Below are positions 48,690-58,352 of a stretch of 64,000 nucleotides of DNA, piece by piece; within the stretch, counting starts at the first letter, position 1, and each line of letters begins with the position of its first letter. The stretch covers positions 3,720,001 to 3,784,000 of the forward strand of contig NZ_CP021780.1 in NCBI RefSeq assembly GCF_002192415.1. Direction: 5' to 3'. A program made the translations under genes and the position numbers. A model generated the notes under the pieces. That model saw only the letters and a program-made list of their open reading frames with translations. It was not told where the DNA came from and did no database searches. This DNA is from Paenibacillus donghaensis (lineage in GTDB: Bacteria; Bacillota; Bacilli; Paenibacillales; Paenibacillaceae).

Positions 48690-50951
48690 TTATTCCTCTT
48701 TTTTCTTGACTATGCGATATCCAATTGATCGATCAATTTCATAGCCATGCTTCTTTATCCAGTCTCTGACTGTACGTTCAGCAACCTCTTTTCCGGTTGA
48801 CCCATACCATGCCATGACATCCATCACGGTAGGCGGTTCCCCAAAATTGCAGTTGTTTACCGCGTCTTCGAACTCTTCCGCCTTGCTTCGGCGCTCCTCT
48901 TTGGCCTTCTCTTTCCTTTTGCCGGTCGCCTTCTGCCATGGCGGAGAAGAGGACTCCCCTTCCGGATCGATGTCCTTTAGGCTGCCTGTGTCATCGACGC
49001 GGTGTACCGGATACTGGAACCACATATTGACCGGATCAAACTTCGGATACTCACGCAGCGTACCCTCTACGCGCCAGGCTGAGCGGATCCTGACGCTCTT
49101 CACCGCCTGCTTGACGCCCTCCTGAGCGATAGCTAGCTGCCCAGGAATGGCACGCTTGGCATGGTCCTCCATGGCCTTGGCGCTGAGCAGGTCGTCCTGG
49201 GAGACATGTTCCTGCAGGTACGACGGATTGTATTGCTGGAAGAGGTGCTGGTACATGCTGCAGACTGCCTTATTCTCCTCTTGCATCAGCAGAGCCTCTG
49301 TCAGATCCAACTCCACTAGGTCGATCAGTGCGTCTGGGTCCCGGGCGAACACGCCGCTACCGGATGCTCGGTCCATCGACTTTTTCCCGCCCTGGGAGCC
49401 TTTACTGTGATGGTGGCAGTAAATGACACCAGCTCCCAACTCCGTAGCGATCTTGTCAAACTGGTTTGTGAAGTGGGCCATCTGGTCGGCACTGTTCTCG
49501 TCACCGGTTAACACCTTATAAATAGGATCGATAATGACCGCGATATAGTTCTTCTTCTGAGCCCTCCGGATCAGCTTAGGGGCCAGCTTATCCATAGGCA
49601 CTGTCTTACCACGTAGGTTCCAAATGTCAATGTTGCTAATGTTATGGCCGGACAGCCCCAGCGCCGCGTACACATCCTTGAAGCGATGCAAGGCGCTGGC
49701 CCGGTCCAGCTCCAGATTGACATACAGTACCTTGCCCTTCGTACATTGCCAGGCCAACCACTTGATGCCCTCGGCTATGGCAATGCTCAGCTCAATCAGA
49801 GCAAAGGACTTCCCCGCCTTCGATGGCCCCGCCATGAGCATTTTATGACCCTGCCGCAGTAACCCTTCTATTAAAGGAGGGGCTAGCTTCGGCATGTTAT
49901 CCCAGGTATCCGTCAAGTTCTCCGGGTCTGGCAGATCATCGTTGATCCCTTCAATCCATTCATGCCACTCCGCCCAGCTCGCCTTGCCCAGGTTCGTGTC
50001 CACGATGAATTGCTTCTTGCCGTTCCGCTCGACACCCGGCATGCGGGACAGCCGGGACGGATTTCGGTTCTGCTTGTCGATAGCCAGCCCGTTCCGCTTG
50101 CAGATGTCGTACAGGTAATCCACCCGCTTGCGGTACTCGTCATAGTTGGCCGCCTCGACCCGCACAATGGCGTGGAGGCTCTTGCCGCCGCTGTATACCA
50201 TGACGGCAATCGGCAGCTCCAGCTCCCGCATGACAGCGTTCTGTTTCTCGATGTCCATCGTGTCCGATTCCACCAGAGCATACCGGAATTCAGTCACGTT
50301 CTCATTCTTGACTCCCTTGCCGTCCAGCGGGTTAAATCGTATCCAGGCCCCCGCCTCCGGCTTGTAATCCCCAAACACATCGCCAATGTCACCGTCACAC
50401 ATATGCAGTAATTCAATAAGTTCCCCCGCCGTCCGATCCGACGCGCCTTTTGTAGGAAGCCACTTCCCTTCCTCGCTCTGCCACGCTTCCGTGACATAGC
50501 CAACGTTTTCGGATGCCTCAAATAATGCACTTAAATACGTTGTTATCTGCTGTACAGGGTTCCATTCAGCAGGTTCGTGGATCTCTTTACCTTCAATCCA
50601 GTTCCGATCCACGACCACATAATCGCCGGAGCTACCGGAAATCTCGTCATCCCAGTCCAGCTCCCGGTCATGGGCAGACCGCGGCAGCCAACCGTTATCC
50701 TTGGCCAACTGCGTAATGGTCGCACCGGTCACCGGATTACCGGTTCCTTCGAATGTCGTCCACTTTTTGAAACATTCACCTGGATGGTAGCGTCCGCTGT
50801 CCCGCCGGCTCCACTCGTCCCAATCGCTGGCCGTGTAACCTTCATATTTCAGCGCCATGCCGACATTGACCCAGGATTGGTAATCCAGATAAGACGGATC
50901 CACATGGCCAAGCAAGGCAACCAAATCCAATTTATGCTCCAATGATTTCAC
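48690..50951 (-). CDS. Phage primase-helicase (PriCT_2 / AEP primase / RepA-type ATPase)
   Basis: A 753-residue replication protein. Residues 10-90 match PriCT_2 (HVDPSYLDYQSWVNVGMALK, ECFKKWTTFEG). Residues about 190-310 look like an archaeo-eukaryotic primase core (ALVESDTM, SGGKSLHAIVRVE, PSRLSRMPGVERNGK). A RecA-fold helicase follows with Walker A GPSKAGKS (375-382), IAVIIDPIYKVLTGDENSAD and IYCHHHSKGSQGGKKSMDR. The C-terminal part (about 690-745) is winged-helix-like. GTG start; spacing to AAGGG is short. Confidence 0.88.
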   Translation of the reverse strand: MKSLEHKLDLVALLGHVDPSYLDYQSWVNVGMALKYEGYTASDWDEWSRRDSGRYHPGECFKKWTTFEGTGNPVTGATITQLAKDNGWLPRSAHDRELDWDDEISGSSGDYVVVDRNWIEGKEIHEPAEWNPVQQITTYLSALFEASENVGYVTEAWQSEEGKWLPTKGASDRTAGELIELLHMCDGDIGDVFGDYKPEAGAWIRFNPLDGKGVKNENVTEFRYALVESDTMDIEKQNAVMRELELPIAVMVYSGGKSLHAIVRVEAANYDEYRKRVDYLYDICKRNGLAIDKQNRNPSRLSRMPGVERNGKKQFIVDTNLGKASWAEWHEWIEGINDDLPDPENLTDTWDNMPKLAPPLIEGLLRQGHKMLMAGPSKAGKSFALIELSIAIAEGIKWLAWQCTKGKVLYVNLELDRASALHRFKDVYAALGLSGHNISNIDIWNLRGKTVPMDKLAPKLIRRAQKKNYIAVIIDPIYKVLTGDENSADQMAHFTNQFDKIATELGAGVIYCHHHSKGSQGGKKSMDRASGSGVFARDPDALIDLVELDLTEALLMQEENKAVCSMYQHLFQQYNPSYLQEHVSQDDLLSAKAMEDHAKRAIPGQLAIAQEGVKQAVKSVRIRSAWRVEGTLREYPKFDPVNMWFQYPVHRVDDTGSLKDIDPEGESSSPPWQKATGKRKEKAKEERRSKAEEFEDAVNNCNFGEPPTVMDVMAWYGSTGKEVAERTVRDWIKKHGYEIDRSIGYRIVKKKEE

Positions 50952-50960
50952 AACCCTTTT

Positions 50961-51164
50961 CTACTCATAATCTTTAAGGAAATCTCTAATCGTTATAGAC
51001 CAAGCTCCGTTAGTCACGCTTATTCCGTATTCAGTATCATGGTAAATACCTGTTACGAAATAAGCCTCCCCAGTACTTTTGTGAGTATATCGAGTACCAA
51101 CTAAATGTGCGTATTGTTTCTTCTGCATTAGGATACGTTCTTGTTTTTTCAAATACGGGTCCAT
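50961..51164 (-). CDS. 67-residue phage protein
   Basis: MDPYLKKQERILMQKKQYAH, then YFVTGIYHDTEYGISVTNGA: a short beta-rich protein with a charged N-terminal helix. AGGGGGG is upstream of the ATG. Function unknown. Confidence 0.65.
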   Translation of the reverse strand: MDPYLKKQERILMQKKQYAHLVGTRYTHKSTGEAYFVTGIYHDTEYGISVTNGAWSITIRDFLKDYE

Positions 51165-51167
51165 CTG

Positions 51168-51440
51168 CTATATCCCCCCTTCTGCTGAACGCCGCTTTAT
51201 CCCCGGTATAGAACCGGTATACCCGGCAAGCTCCAATTGCCGCTGAGCCTTTCGGAACACATAATCCAAATCCTCGCCCGGCTTAATCGTTCCGTCAGGC
51301 TCTAAATGTTTGTTCGGAATCCACACATTTTGACTCGTACGATTTAGCAGATAACGTTTCGCTGCATATCCGGCATAATTACGTTTAAGGAGTGTCAGTG
51401 CAATCCCTTTATAGTGTTGATCCTTGCAATTCAGCTTCAT
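51168..51440 (-). CDS. 90-residue basic phage protein
   Basis: MKLNCKDQHYKGIALTLLKR, then VWIPNKHLEPDGTIKPGEDL and a C-terminal SIPGIKRRSAEGGI. Basic and mixed alpha/beta. ATG 51440 has GGGGAG upstream and follows the helicase stop by 4 nt; a longer frame to 51515 lies within the helicase gene. Function unknown. Confidence 0.65.
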   Translation of the reverse strand: MKLNCKDQHYKGIALTLLKRNYAGYAAKRYLLNRTSQNVWIPNKHLEPDGTIKPGEDLDYVFRKAQRQLELAGYTGSIPGIKRRSAEGGI

Positions 51441-51444
51441 AAGA

Positions 51445-53031
51445 CTACTCCCCACGATATTCTTTAGGGTTGATGTCGGCAGGCGTTCGCCAGCCATTAC
51501 CGGCAATGCGATCAATCAGCTTCCGAGCTGCTTCAAAGGACCATGACCCCACATGTTCAAAGCCCCGATTTTCCAATTGCCGAATCTGTTTTGGTGTGGT
51601 CAGGTTCTCAGCTCGCCGTTTATCCAGCCTCTCCAGCAGCTTCGACGCCTTGCCGGCATTGTCGATCTGATCTGGTAGAATTCCCAGCTTTTCAAGTGTC
51701 TTGATCTGCGCTTCACTCGGTGGAGCCATTTCCCACCCAAAGGCTGGTACATAGCTGGATAGGTCTTCAGCCTGAATGCTCATTTCAAATTGAAGCGGAT
51801 CAACCAGTTTAGCCTTCCGGCGTTTCATTTCATTCAGCATCTTGGCCAGTGCCTCTTCACGCTGCGAAATGACATCTTCAGTCGCCTGCTTCTCTACCAC
51901 TTCCAGATCCAGCGCAATCCCTGCCTGTTCGATCTGCTGGGTCATGGCCTGGGCGACTTCTTCGTTTTCGGCAATCAGGTGTGCAGGATGGCAAAGTTCA
52001 TGCCGTTCGGTGTGCCACAAAAAATCAAGCAGCAGCAGATCCTCCTTGCCTGGAAACAGCCGGGTACCTCGCCCAACCATCTGACTGTAAAGACTGCGGA
52101 CCTTGGTCGGCCGCAAGACGACGATGCAATCTACGCTCGGGCAGTCCCAGCCTTCTGTTAGCAACATGGAATTACATAGAACGTTGTATTTGCCGCTATC
52201 ATAATCGGCCAGTATCTCTGCCCGGTCCTGCGAATCTCCATTGACTTCAGCAGCACGGAAGCCGACGGCGTTTAGTATAGAAGTAAACTTTTGGCTGGTC
52301 TTCACCAGCGGCAAGAAAACGACGATTTTCCGGTCCTTGGCAACCCGCCACATTTCAGCAGCAATGGAATCCAGGTACGGGTCCAGTGCTGTGCCCAGCT
52401 CACTGCTTTTAAAGTCGCCTGCCTGCTGCCCGACGGAAGTCAGGTCCAGTTTCAGGGGAATCGTCATGGCCTTAATCGGGCTTAGAAAGCCCTCTTTAAT
52501 CGCCTTGGGCAGCGTGTATTCATATGCCAAAGATTCAAAATAGCTACCCAGGTTGCGCATGTCGCCACGGTCTGGAGTTGCGGTTACACCCAGCACGTAT
52601 GCCTCTTTGAAATAGTCCAGCACCCGCTGGTAGCTATCTGAAAGGCAATGGTGAGCTTCATCGATGATAATGGTGTCGAAATGATCTGCGGCGAACTTCT
52701 GCAGCCGCTTGTCTCTCATCATGGTTTGCACGCTGCCGACCACCACCCGGAACCAGCTGCCTATAGATGTTTGCTCTGCCTTTTCGGTGGCACACCCTAA
52801 GCCGGTTGACTTGGCCAGCTTGTCGGCCGCCTGATCCAGCAGCTCCCCCCGGTGAGCCAGGACAAGCACACGCTTGCCCAGCCTTACCTGGTCTTCGATC
52901 ACCTTGCTAAATACAATGGTCTTGCCGCAGCCTGTAGGGAGGACCAGGAGCGTCCGTCGGACGCCCTTCCCCCACTCCGTCTGAATCGACTCGCGGGACT
53001 CCTGTTGATAGGGTCTAAGTTCCATAGCCAT
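51445..53031 (-). CDS. DEAD/DEAH-box (SF2) helicase
   Basis: A 528-residue ATP-dependent helicase. Motif I is PTGCGKT (32-38), Ia LVLAHRGELLDQA, II DEAH (124-127), III TATP, IV VVFLPLVKTSQKF, V LLTEGWDCPSVD, VI QMVGRGTRLFPGK. It resembles UvrB/type III restriction R-type single-chain phage helicases. The last 100 residues are a charged helical tail. AGGAGG precedes the ATG. Expected to unwind DNA during phage replication or recombination. Confidence 0.93.
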   Translation of the reverse strand: MAMELRPYQQESRESIQTEWGKGVRRTLLVLPTGCGKTIVFSKVIEDQVRLGKRVLVLAHRGELLDQAADKLAKSTGLGCATEKAEQTSIGSWFRVVVGSVQTMMRDKRLQKFAADHFDTIIIDEAHHCLSDSYQRVLDYFKEAYVLGVTATPDRGDMRNLGSYFESLAYEYTLPKAIKEGFLSPIKAMTIPLKLDLTSVGQQAGDFKSSELGTALDPYLDSIAAEMWRVAKDRKIVVFLPLVKTSQKFTSILNAVGFRAAEVNGDSQDRAEILADYDSGKYNVLCNSMLLTEGWDCPSVDCIVVLRPTKVRSLYSQMVGRGTRLFPGKEDLLLLDFLWHTERHELCHPAHLIAENEEVAQAMTQQIEQAGIALDLEVVEKQATEDVISQREEALAKMLNEMKRRKAKLVDPLQFEMSIQAEDLSSYVPAFGWEMAPPSEAQIKTLEKLGILPDQIDNAGKASKLLERLDKRRAENLTTPKQIRQLENRGFEHVGSWSFEAARKLIDRIAGNGWRTPADINPKEYRGE

Positions 53032-53043
53032 AATCGCATCCTC

Positions 53044-53613
53044 CTAAAACTGGCCAGGCGTGAACCCGCCGCCTTGTGGAGGTGGTGATCCTGGAAATGG
53101 AGCCTGCTGATATGGCGGTTGCTGTGGAGGTGCTGGCTGCTGATACTGCTGTGGCGGTTGGTATTGTTGAGGCGGCTGTCCTGCCGGCAGTTCATCAGCA
53201 GCATAGAAGGTCTTAACTTGATTGTTAGTCTTGTCTGCACCATCACGGCCTCTGAAATTGTTGATCTCCAGTTTCAGCCGACCTTTGGAACCGATAACCG
53301 CCTGCCAGTTCATTTTCAGCTTCTCACCTTTCCGTTTCTGGCCAATGCCAGCGAAGAAGTTCGACAACAGCCCCTCCGTCTTTGTATGAAGGAACAAGTT
53401 ATGGAACACCACTACATCCCCCTGATCTGAATGCACAGTCAGCTCAATCTTGGCCTGATTGCAGGCTGGCATTTTTTCGGAGCCATTAAAGCGCCCACGT
53501 TCAAATTTTGTGACGGTGAAGTTATAGTCTCCTGCAGGCAGGACGATAAAATCCGTTCCGTCTTTTACGATCTCGTCGTCCCAACCCAGTTCACGTTCCG
53601 TGTTCTGATTCAT
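53044..53613 (-). CDS. DUF669 family protein, SSB-like
   Basis: A 189-residue protein. Residues 1-140 (ELGWDDEIVKDGTDFIVLPA, GDYNFTVTKFERGRFNGSEK, NLFLHTKTEGLLSNFFAGIG) match DUF669, a phage family with an OB-like fold. The C-terminal 50 residues are a Pro/Gln-rich flexible tail ending GGGFTPGQF, as in single-stranded DNA-binding proteins. It lies between the RecA-like ATPase and the helicase. Confidence 0.85.
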   Translation of the reverse strand: MNQNTERELGWDDEIVKDGTDFIVLPAGDYNFTVTKFERGRFNGSEKMPACNQAKIELTVHSDQGDVVVFHNLFLHTKTEGLLSNFFAGIGQKRKGEKLKMNWQAVIGSKGRLKLEINNFRGRDGADKTNNQVKTFYAADELPAGQPPQQYQPPQQYQQPAPPQQPPYQQAPFPGSPPPQGGGFTPGQF

Positions 53614-53639
53614 ATAAGTTTCCTCCCATGATGTATAAA

Positions 53640-54725
53640 TTAGAATGGCAATTGCTCTCTTCTGTTTTTAATAGCTTCAAACACTTGTGTCCAGGCAGCC
53701 ACAAGTACGCCGTTGACGTAAGCAAGATCATATCTGGAAACCGGTGTATCAACGGGGTAAATTTGCTTCTCACTGACCACAATCTGAATCTCGTCCTCAC
53801 GCACTTGATACTGCAACATTAAATCACGTAAGGGTTTATGAATGTTTGGATCAAGCACTTGCTGAGGCGCGCCGCTCGGTTGCTGCGGTGGATTCGGCGG
53901 TGACGGTGGATCAGCAGGCGGCGGTGACTGTGGCGGCGGACTGGCTGGTGGAGCGGCCTGCTGCGGACTCGCTGCCGGCGGTGCGGCGGGAGCCTGAGCT
54001 GGCCCACTGAAGATATGGGCAATATAGCCATAGTCCAACGGAAATTCATCTGGCAGGCCGTGACGGTTCTTGGCGTCCCATGCCGGGTGATGTGTAGCGT
54101 AGACGGTGCGTACGCCGCCCTGAGCCTTGTTCTTCTTACCTTCCTTGTCTGTGGAGACGCTGAAGGTTTTGTAATTGATGAACAGCACCATGTCAGCCCA
54201 TTCCTTGACCAGTGCAGCCGTTCGGGAACCGGTCTTTTGCCCAAGCTTGAGCTGGTACCGGTCATAGGCGCCCATTTCATCCGGCTGCTCGAATTTCACG
54301 ATTTGAGCATGGGCGATCAACACCACATGGATACCAGCTTCGACTACATCACTGAGAAGGTTCAACATCCGGCCCAATTCCTCGGAAACAAAAATGTATC
54401 CCTTACCGTATCCGAAATCTTCAATGCCGTTCTTTGCATGTGTGGAACAGACGCTATCCACGCATAACATCTCTGCCCAATCAATGGTATCAAGGATGAG
54501 TGACCCATATTGTCCGCTTTGCCATATCCATCGAACCTGCTGTTTGAGCATTTCCCAACTGGACGGCCGGGGAAGCCGCGCTACATCCATTTCCGTCGTG
54601 CTGCCTTCGGTATCAATGAAAATTGGACGCGGGAATTGAGCAGCCAGGGAAGACTTGCCGACCCCTTCCGGCCCATAGATTACAACCTTCTTGGCCTTCT
54701 GGACTTTTCCGGTAATGACCTGCAT
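53640..54725 (-). CDS. RecA-like ATPase (Sak4-type phage recombinase)
   Basis: A 361-residue protein. Walker A GPEGVGKSS (18-26) and IFIDTEGST; LDTIDWAEML and VVLIAHAQI form the core of a short RecA-fold ATPase. A Pro/Gln/Ala-rich linker (about 255-300) leads to a small C-terminal domain. Such proteins act as single-strand annealing recombinases with phage SSB. The ATG follows directly after the stop of the SbcC-like gene. Confidence 0.87.
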   Translation of the reverse strand: MQVITGKVQKAKKVVIYGPEGVGKSSLAAQFPRPIFIDTEGSTTEMDVARLPRPSSWEMLKQQVRWIWQSGQYGSLILDTIDWAEMLCVDSVCSTHAKNGIEDFGYGKGYIFVSEELGRMLNLLSDVVEAGIHVVLIAHAQIVKFEQPDEMGAYDRYQLKLGQKTGSRTAALVKEWADMVLFINYKTFSVSTDKEGKKNKAQGGVRTVYATHHPAWDAKNRHGLPDEFPLDYGYIAHIFSGPAQAPAAPPAASPQQAAPPASPPPQSPPPADPPSPPNPPQQPSGAPQQVLDPNIHKPLRDLMLQYQVREDEIQIVVSEKQIYPVDTPVSRYDLAYVNGVLVAAWTQVFEAIKNRREQLPF

Positions 54726-54726
54726 G

Positions 54727-56061
54727 TTAAAATTCACCCGCTTTCCAAGTGTTCGTTTTCGGCAATTCCCATGTCGTCCCCGGATCGATCTCGCCCGGCT
54801 GCGTCTGCAGTGTGACGCCTTCCTGTCCGGCGACATAGCCGTCTTCAATGATGATGCTACACTCCTCACCGGTGCTAACTCGGGTGGCGATGGCCTGCAA
54901 GCCCTCCTGCTCCAGCCACTGGCCAAACTCCTGCAAAGTCTCCAGGTCCATCTGCTCCAGCTTGTCGAGCAGGATAAACCCGCAATCCGGCTTCAGCTTG
55001 CGGACAATGGCCGTAGACACCTTGAGCTGGTCTGATCCGCTCATATTGTCCCAACGCTGGCCGTTATAAATGAGCTCGCCATCATCAACGGACAGTCCTG
55101 GCAGCGGTAGATTCGCGTTCGTCAGGAGCTCCGTCTTCTTCTGGCGGATACCGTTGATCTCCGTGGTCAATTGGTCATATTGCACGCGGTAGTCGCTGGC
55201 ATCCGTCTCCGCCTTGTCTTTGTCCAGATTCGCCCGAACCTTCCGATTGATCTCGTCGATCTGCCGGATGTTGGCCTGCAGCTCCTCGGTTGACTCATCC
55301 TGAAGGTCCAGGGCGTCCTTTTTAGCAATATCCAGATCCTCCGCAAATTGAGCTCGTTTGATATGTGCCTCGTTGAGCAATGCTTCTAAACGTTCGAGCT
55401 CCCGCGCCTGCTGGTCATATGCAGCTTGAATCTGCGTCAGCTGCTGCCGCTTCCGTTGGTTCTCACCATTCTTCGCAAGAATCCCCTGCTGCTGCTGAAT
55501 CATTTCTGACGCGGATACAGGTTCCTTCGGAGCGTCAGGGAAGTAAGTCTGCTCCTTGGCAAATTTGGCCTTCTGATCGGCAATCTGGCCGATGGTGTGG
55601 CGCCGGTTGTAAACCTCCTGCTCCTTTATTTCAAATTCATGTAGTTGTTGGCCTACGCCGATGATCTGCAGTAGGATGTTGGCCTTTTCCTTATTGGTGG
55701 AGCTCATGAACTTTGGAAGGTTGATAGCCAACTCTTCCACGAAGCTATCTAGGAGCATCTGCCCACCCTTCTGGCCGTCTGGATCTACGACCTTTAGGTC
55801 GCTGTTCTTACCCTTGCGCTCCACGATCAGACCATTCGACAGCGTCAGGTGAAGGTATGGAGGAATGGCTGATTCCTCTCGAGCTGCCTTTGAAGGACGG
55901 TACTTGTTGCCGCCGAGCGCCCAGGCAATGGCATCCAGCACGCTGGTTTTACCTTGATTATTCTTGCCGCCGACCAGAGTCAATCCGTTTGCTGTCGGTT
56001 CAATCTTCACTGCCTTGACGCGCTTTACGTTCTCGATTTCGAGTTTACTAATTTTGATCAC
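54727..56061 (-). CDS. SbcC/RecF-like AAA ATPase with coiled coil
   Basis: A 444-residue protein. N-terminal P-loop GGKNNQGKTS (31-40) after KISKLEIENVKRVKAVKIEP; coiled coil from about 170 to 330; ABC signature-like NMSGSDQLKVSTAIVRKL and Walker B GFILLDKLEQMDLETL near the end. This is a single-chain SbcC/RecF relative with no nuclease partner nearby. GTG start with AAAGGAGG upstream. Likely in phage DNA recombination or end protection. Confidence 0.88.
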   Translation of the reverse strand: MIKISKLEIENVKRVKAVKIEPTANGLTLVGGKNNQGKTSVLDAIAWALGGNKYRPSKAAREESAIPPYLHLTLSNGLIVERKGKNSDLKVVDPDGQKGGQMLLDSFVEELAINLPKFMSSTNKEKANILLQIIGVGQQLHEFEIKEQEVYNRRHTIGQIADQKAKFAKEQTYFPDAPKEPVSASEMIQQQQGILAKNGENQRKRQQLTQIQAAYDQQARELERLEALLNEAHIKRAQFAEDLDIAKKDALDLQDESTEELQANIRQIDEINRKVRANLDKDKAETDASDYRVQYDQLTTEINGIRQKKTELLTNANLPLPGLSVDDGELIYNGQRWDNMSGSDQLKVSTAIVRKLKPDCGFILLDKLEQMDLETLQEFGQWLEQEGLQAIATRVSTGEECSIIIEDGYVAGQEGVTLQTQPGEIDPGTTWELPKTNTWKAGEF

Positions 56062-56120
56062 GAACGCTCCTCCTTTGTGTATGAAGGGCGACACATGGCC
56101 GCCCATTTGGTTAGATGAAG

Positions 56121-56831
56121 TTAAGCAATCACGACAACGTGCTCAGCGGTAATCAATTCGTTCAGTTCATCTGAGAGATAGGCAGCCACCGCTTCGATGG
56201 CCGCATTACGCCAAGCCCCGCCGTCTGCCTCGAACAATGCCGCTGACGGGCCGTCCTTCATACGGAAGACAAAAGCACTTTCTGGTTGCTTCACTTCAAT
56301 GAACGTCCGGTATGGCGCCAGCAGCACCGGATTAGGCACCTTTACGTCCTCCACCGTGGCCACGCCTGTCTTAGCCACCACGGACTGCGACACACCATCA
56401 TCGCCCACTTGACGGACATTCTCTTCCTTGATGTTTCCGACTACCTTCAGCAACTTGGTGCGGTCCTCATTAGACACAAAGCCAGACTGCAACTTGATAA
56501 TGAAATCCTCGGAATCGTAAAACGCGCCATACCGATATTCCGGCAGCAACGCCTCAGCCTTGATGATCTCCCGGCGGTTAAAGTCGTTGTTATAGGAAGA
56601 GACGACAGAAACCTGAGTCGGACTGACCACATGGACCAGCAGATGGGCTTGCTTGTCAAACTCGGACTTCAGGTAGTCCACCAGGCCGGACAGGTTGCGG
56701 ACAACCAGCGGTGCTGGCGTAGGCTCAGCTACCTTGTAGAGCTGGTGTGTAGCATACTGCTGACCATTGACATTAACGACTTCGGTCTTACCGGATTGAG
56801 CCAAAAATTCCAGAGAATCGCGATTAAACAT
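56121..56831 (-). CDS. DUF2303-like phage protein
   Basis: A 236-residue protein. The stretches HLLVHVVSPTQVSVVSSYNN, EDFIIKLQSGFVSNEDRTKL, VGDDGVSQSVVAKTGVA and NPVLLAPYRTFIEVKQPESA, then RMKDGPSAALFEADGGAW are those of the DUF2303 family of tailed phages, found in early replication regions. Function unknown. AGGAGG precedes the ATG. Confidence 0.85.
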   Translation of the reverse strand: MFNRDSLEFLAQSGKTEVVNVNGQQYATHQLYKVAEPTPAPLVVRNLSGLVDYLKSEFDKQAHLLVHVVSPTQVSVVSSYNNDFNRREIIKAEALLPEYRYGAFYDSEDFIIKLQSGFVSNEDRTKLLKVVGNIKEENVRQVGDDGVSQSVVAKTGVATVEDVKVPNPVLLAPYRTFIEVKQPESAFVFRMKDGPSAALFEADGGAWRNAAIEAVAAYLSDELNELITAEHVVVIA

Positions 56832-56869
56832 GAATGAATTCCTCCTATGATTGGTTTTTTGATTTGGGC

Positions 56870-57241
56870 TTAATAGATGCGTTTGATTTTTTCACCTGTA
56901 TCAGAGCGGACTTCACCCTCGTTATCCATATAGGACTGACCTTGCATACCTGACTTCAGTTCCGCACCGACCACTTTTCCGTCATTATCACGGTCCATAA
57001 GGATGGTGGTCATCAGTTCTTTCGCCGGAGCCAGATTCGACGTGGCCTGAATGGAGACTTCAGCAATCTCCCGCTTTTCATCAGGCTTGATTGTGAGTGA
57101 TATATTTACCTTCCGCGCAGCTTTGGCGCTTGTGTTCGGGTCACCAATGTTCGCCAGAACCTTGTCCAGCTCCTGCTGGAACCGTTCGACTATGCCACCG
57201 TCGGCCAAGGAATCTAATGTGATTTTCACGCTTTTACTCAT
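56870..57241 (-). CDS. Phage protein similar to those named replication terminator protein
   Basis: A 123-residue beta-rich protein: MSKSVKITLDSLADGGIVER, GDPNTSAKAARKVNISLTIK, PDEKREIAEVSIQATSNLAP. Clostridial and Paenibacillus phage homologues of this kind carry that name, without experimental backing that I know of. GAGGAGGAGC precedes the ATG. It is beside the DUF2303 gene. Confidence 0.6.
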   Translation of the reverse strand: MSKSVKITLDSLADGGIVERFQQELDKVLANIGDPNTSAKAARKVNISLTIKPDEKREIAEVSIQATSNLAPAKELMTTILMDRDNDGKVVGAELKSGMQGQSYMDNEGEVRSDTGEKIKRIY

Positions 57242-57334
57242 GTGTGCTCCTCCTCAAAGTTGTAAGTTATATGTGAACGCTGCGACTGGCCCGCGTCCGA
57301 ATCGGCCGCAGCGGAATCGTTTAGCTGCGCCTAT

Positions 57335-57466
57335 TTACGGACAGGCAAGTAAAGTTTCGATACAATGAGTGCAGACCTGTTTGGCGTTCCAGTTCCGGAT
57401 GAACCGGATATTTACAACGTGACCACAGACTTCACAACGGGTGTGATCGGATAGTCTAATCAGCAT
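57335..57466 (-). CDS. 43-residue zinc-ribbon protein
   Basis: MLIRLSDHTRCEVCGHVVNI, then QVCTHCIETLLACP: two C-x-x-C pairs for one zinc ion. It overlaps the end of the Toprim gene by 11 nt. The ribosome site is weak; the cysteine pattern is the main support. Confidence 0.6.
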   Translation of the reverse strand: MLIRLSDHTRCEVCGHVVNIRFIRNWNAKQVCTHCIETLLACP

Positions 57467-58349
57467 AATTGCTTTCAATCGTAGCCCAATCCCTGGCGAC
57501 AGCTCGTAGTGTGTCCTTGGCTGATTCTTCACGATCCCGTGCCGCTTGAAGCAGATCCAAGTCGCATAGGTCTGTCACGGCATCCCGAATCAGTCCGTCG
57601 ATCACATCCGGCCGCAGGGCATCCAGCTCCCAGCACTCATGGCCAAAGTCCTTGATATAGCCAGTCGCTCGGCTATCGGTCAGCTTTGTTGGATTAGGCG
57701 GTGGGCTGTACTCTTCAATTTGGTTGTAATTCAAGGCAATCCGCTCAAACTCTACCATTACTCCAAACAGTTCTAACCTATCGCAGATATCGCGGCTCAT
57801 ATCCCTACCGCTTGGGTCGTGGTCGCCTAAATGGATGATGTGGATATTTTTCTGCCCAGCGAAGTCCTCAAGGCGTTGGGCAGCTGCCCACATTTCCGAT
57901 TGAGATACATAACCCCGGCAACTGAAATACGGGATGTCCATTTCTTCACAGACCTGACCGACAATGCCGACCAAGGCGTCTTTTTCCACCCATACCTCCA
58001 CATAGTTGTCCTGATCCCCCCATTTGTCATAGGCGAAGGAGTGAGCAGCAGAGTGAATGATTGATCCCGGAGAATTCCAATGGCTATTCTTCCGAAGGTT
58101 CCGGGTTCGGTCCTCGATGGCGTCCCAATCAATGAGACCTGACATACGGCCATCAGATATGAGACTTCCAAGATTCTTGTAGCTTCGCTCGTTGTTCGGG
58201 ATAATGTCCCGAGAAACAAGCTGGTAATACACTTGGCGCAATGTAAGAGAGTAGCCCATTTGCTGGTATTCAATGATGATGGCATTAACCTCCTGGATCA
58301 GCCGAAGACTCTCAGCACGGAACTTGATTTCCCGATAGCAAATTTTCAT
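57456..58349 (-). CDS. Toprim-domain protein, topoisomerase VI A / Spo11-like
   Basis: A 297-residue protein. An N-terminal winged-helix-like part (LTLRQVYYQLVSRDIIPNNE, RSYKNLGSLISDGRMSGLID) is followed by a Toprim-like core: VEVWVEKDALVGIVGQVCEE with the conserved E, and IHIIHLGDHDPSGRDMSRDI with the D-x-D motif. This layout recalls Spo11/TopoVI-A without the usual partner subunit. Such proteins occur in phages with unknown function; nicking, topological change or primase-like roles are possible. Confidence 0.72.
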   Translation of the reverse strand: MKICYREIKFRAESLRLIQEVNAIIIEYQQMGYSLTLRQVYYQLVSRDIIPNNERSYKNLGSLISDGRMSGLIDWDAIEDRTRNLRKNSHWNSPGSIIHSAAHSFAYDKWGDQDNYVEVWVEKDALVGIVGQVCEEMDIPYFSCRGYVSQSEMWAAAQRLEDFAGQKNIHIIHLGDHDPSGRDMSRDICDRLELFGVMVEFERIALNYNQIEEYSPPPNPTKLTDSRATGYIKDFGHECWELDALRPDVIDGLIRDAVTDLCDLDLLQAARDREESAKDTLRAVARDWATIESNYAD

Positions 58350-58352
58350 GGG

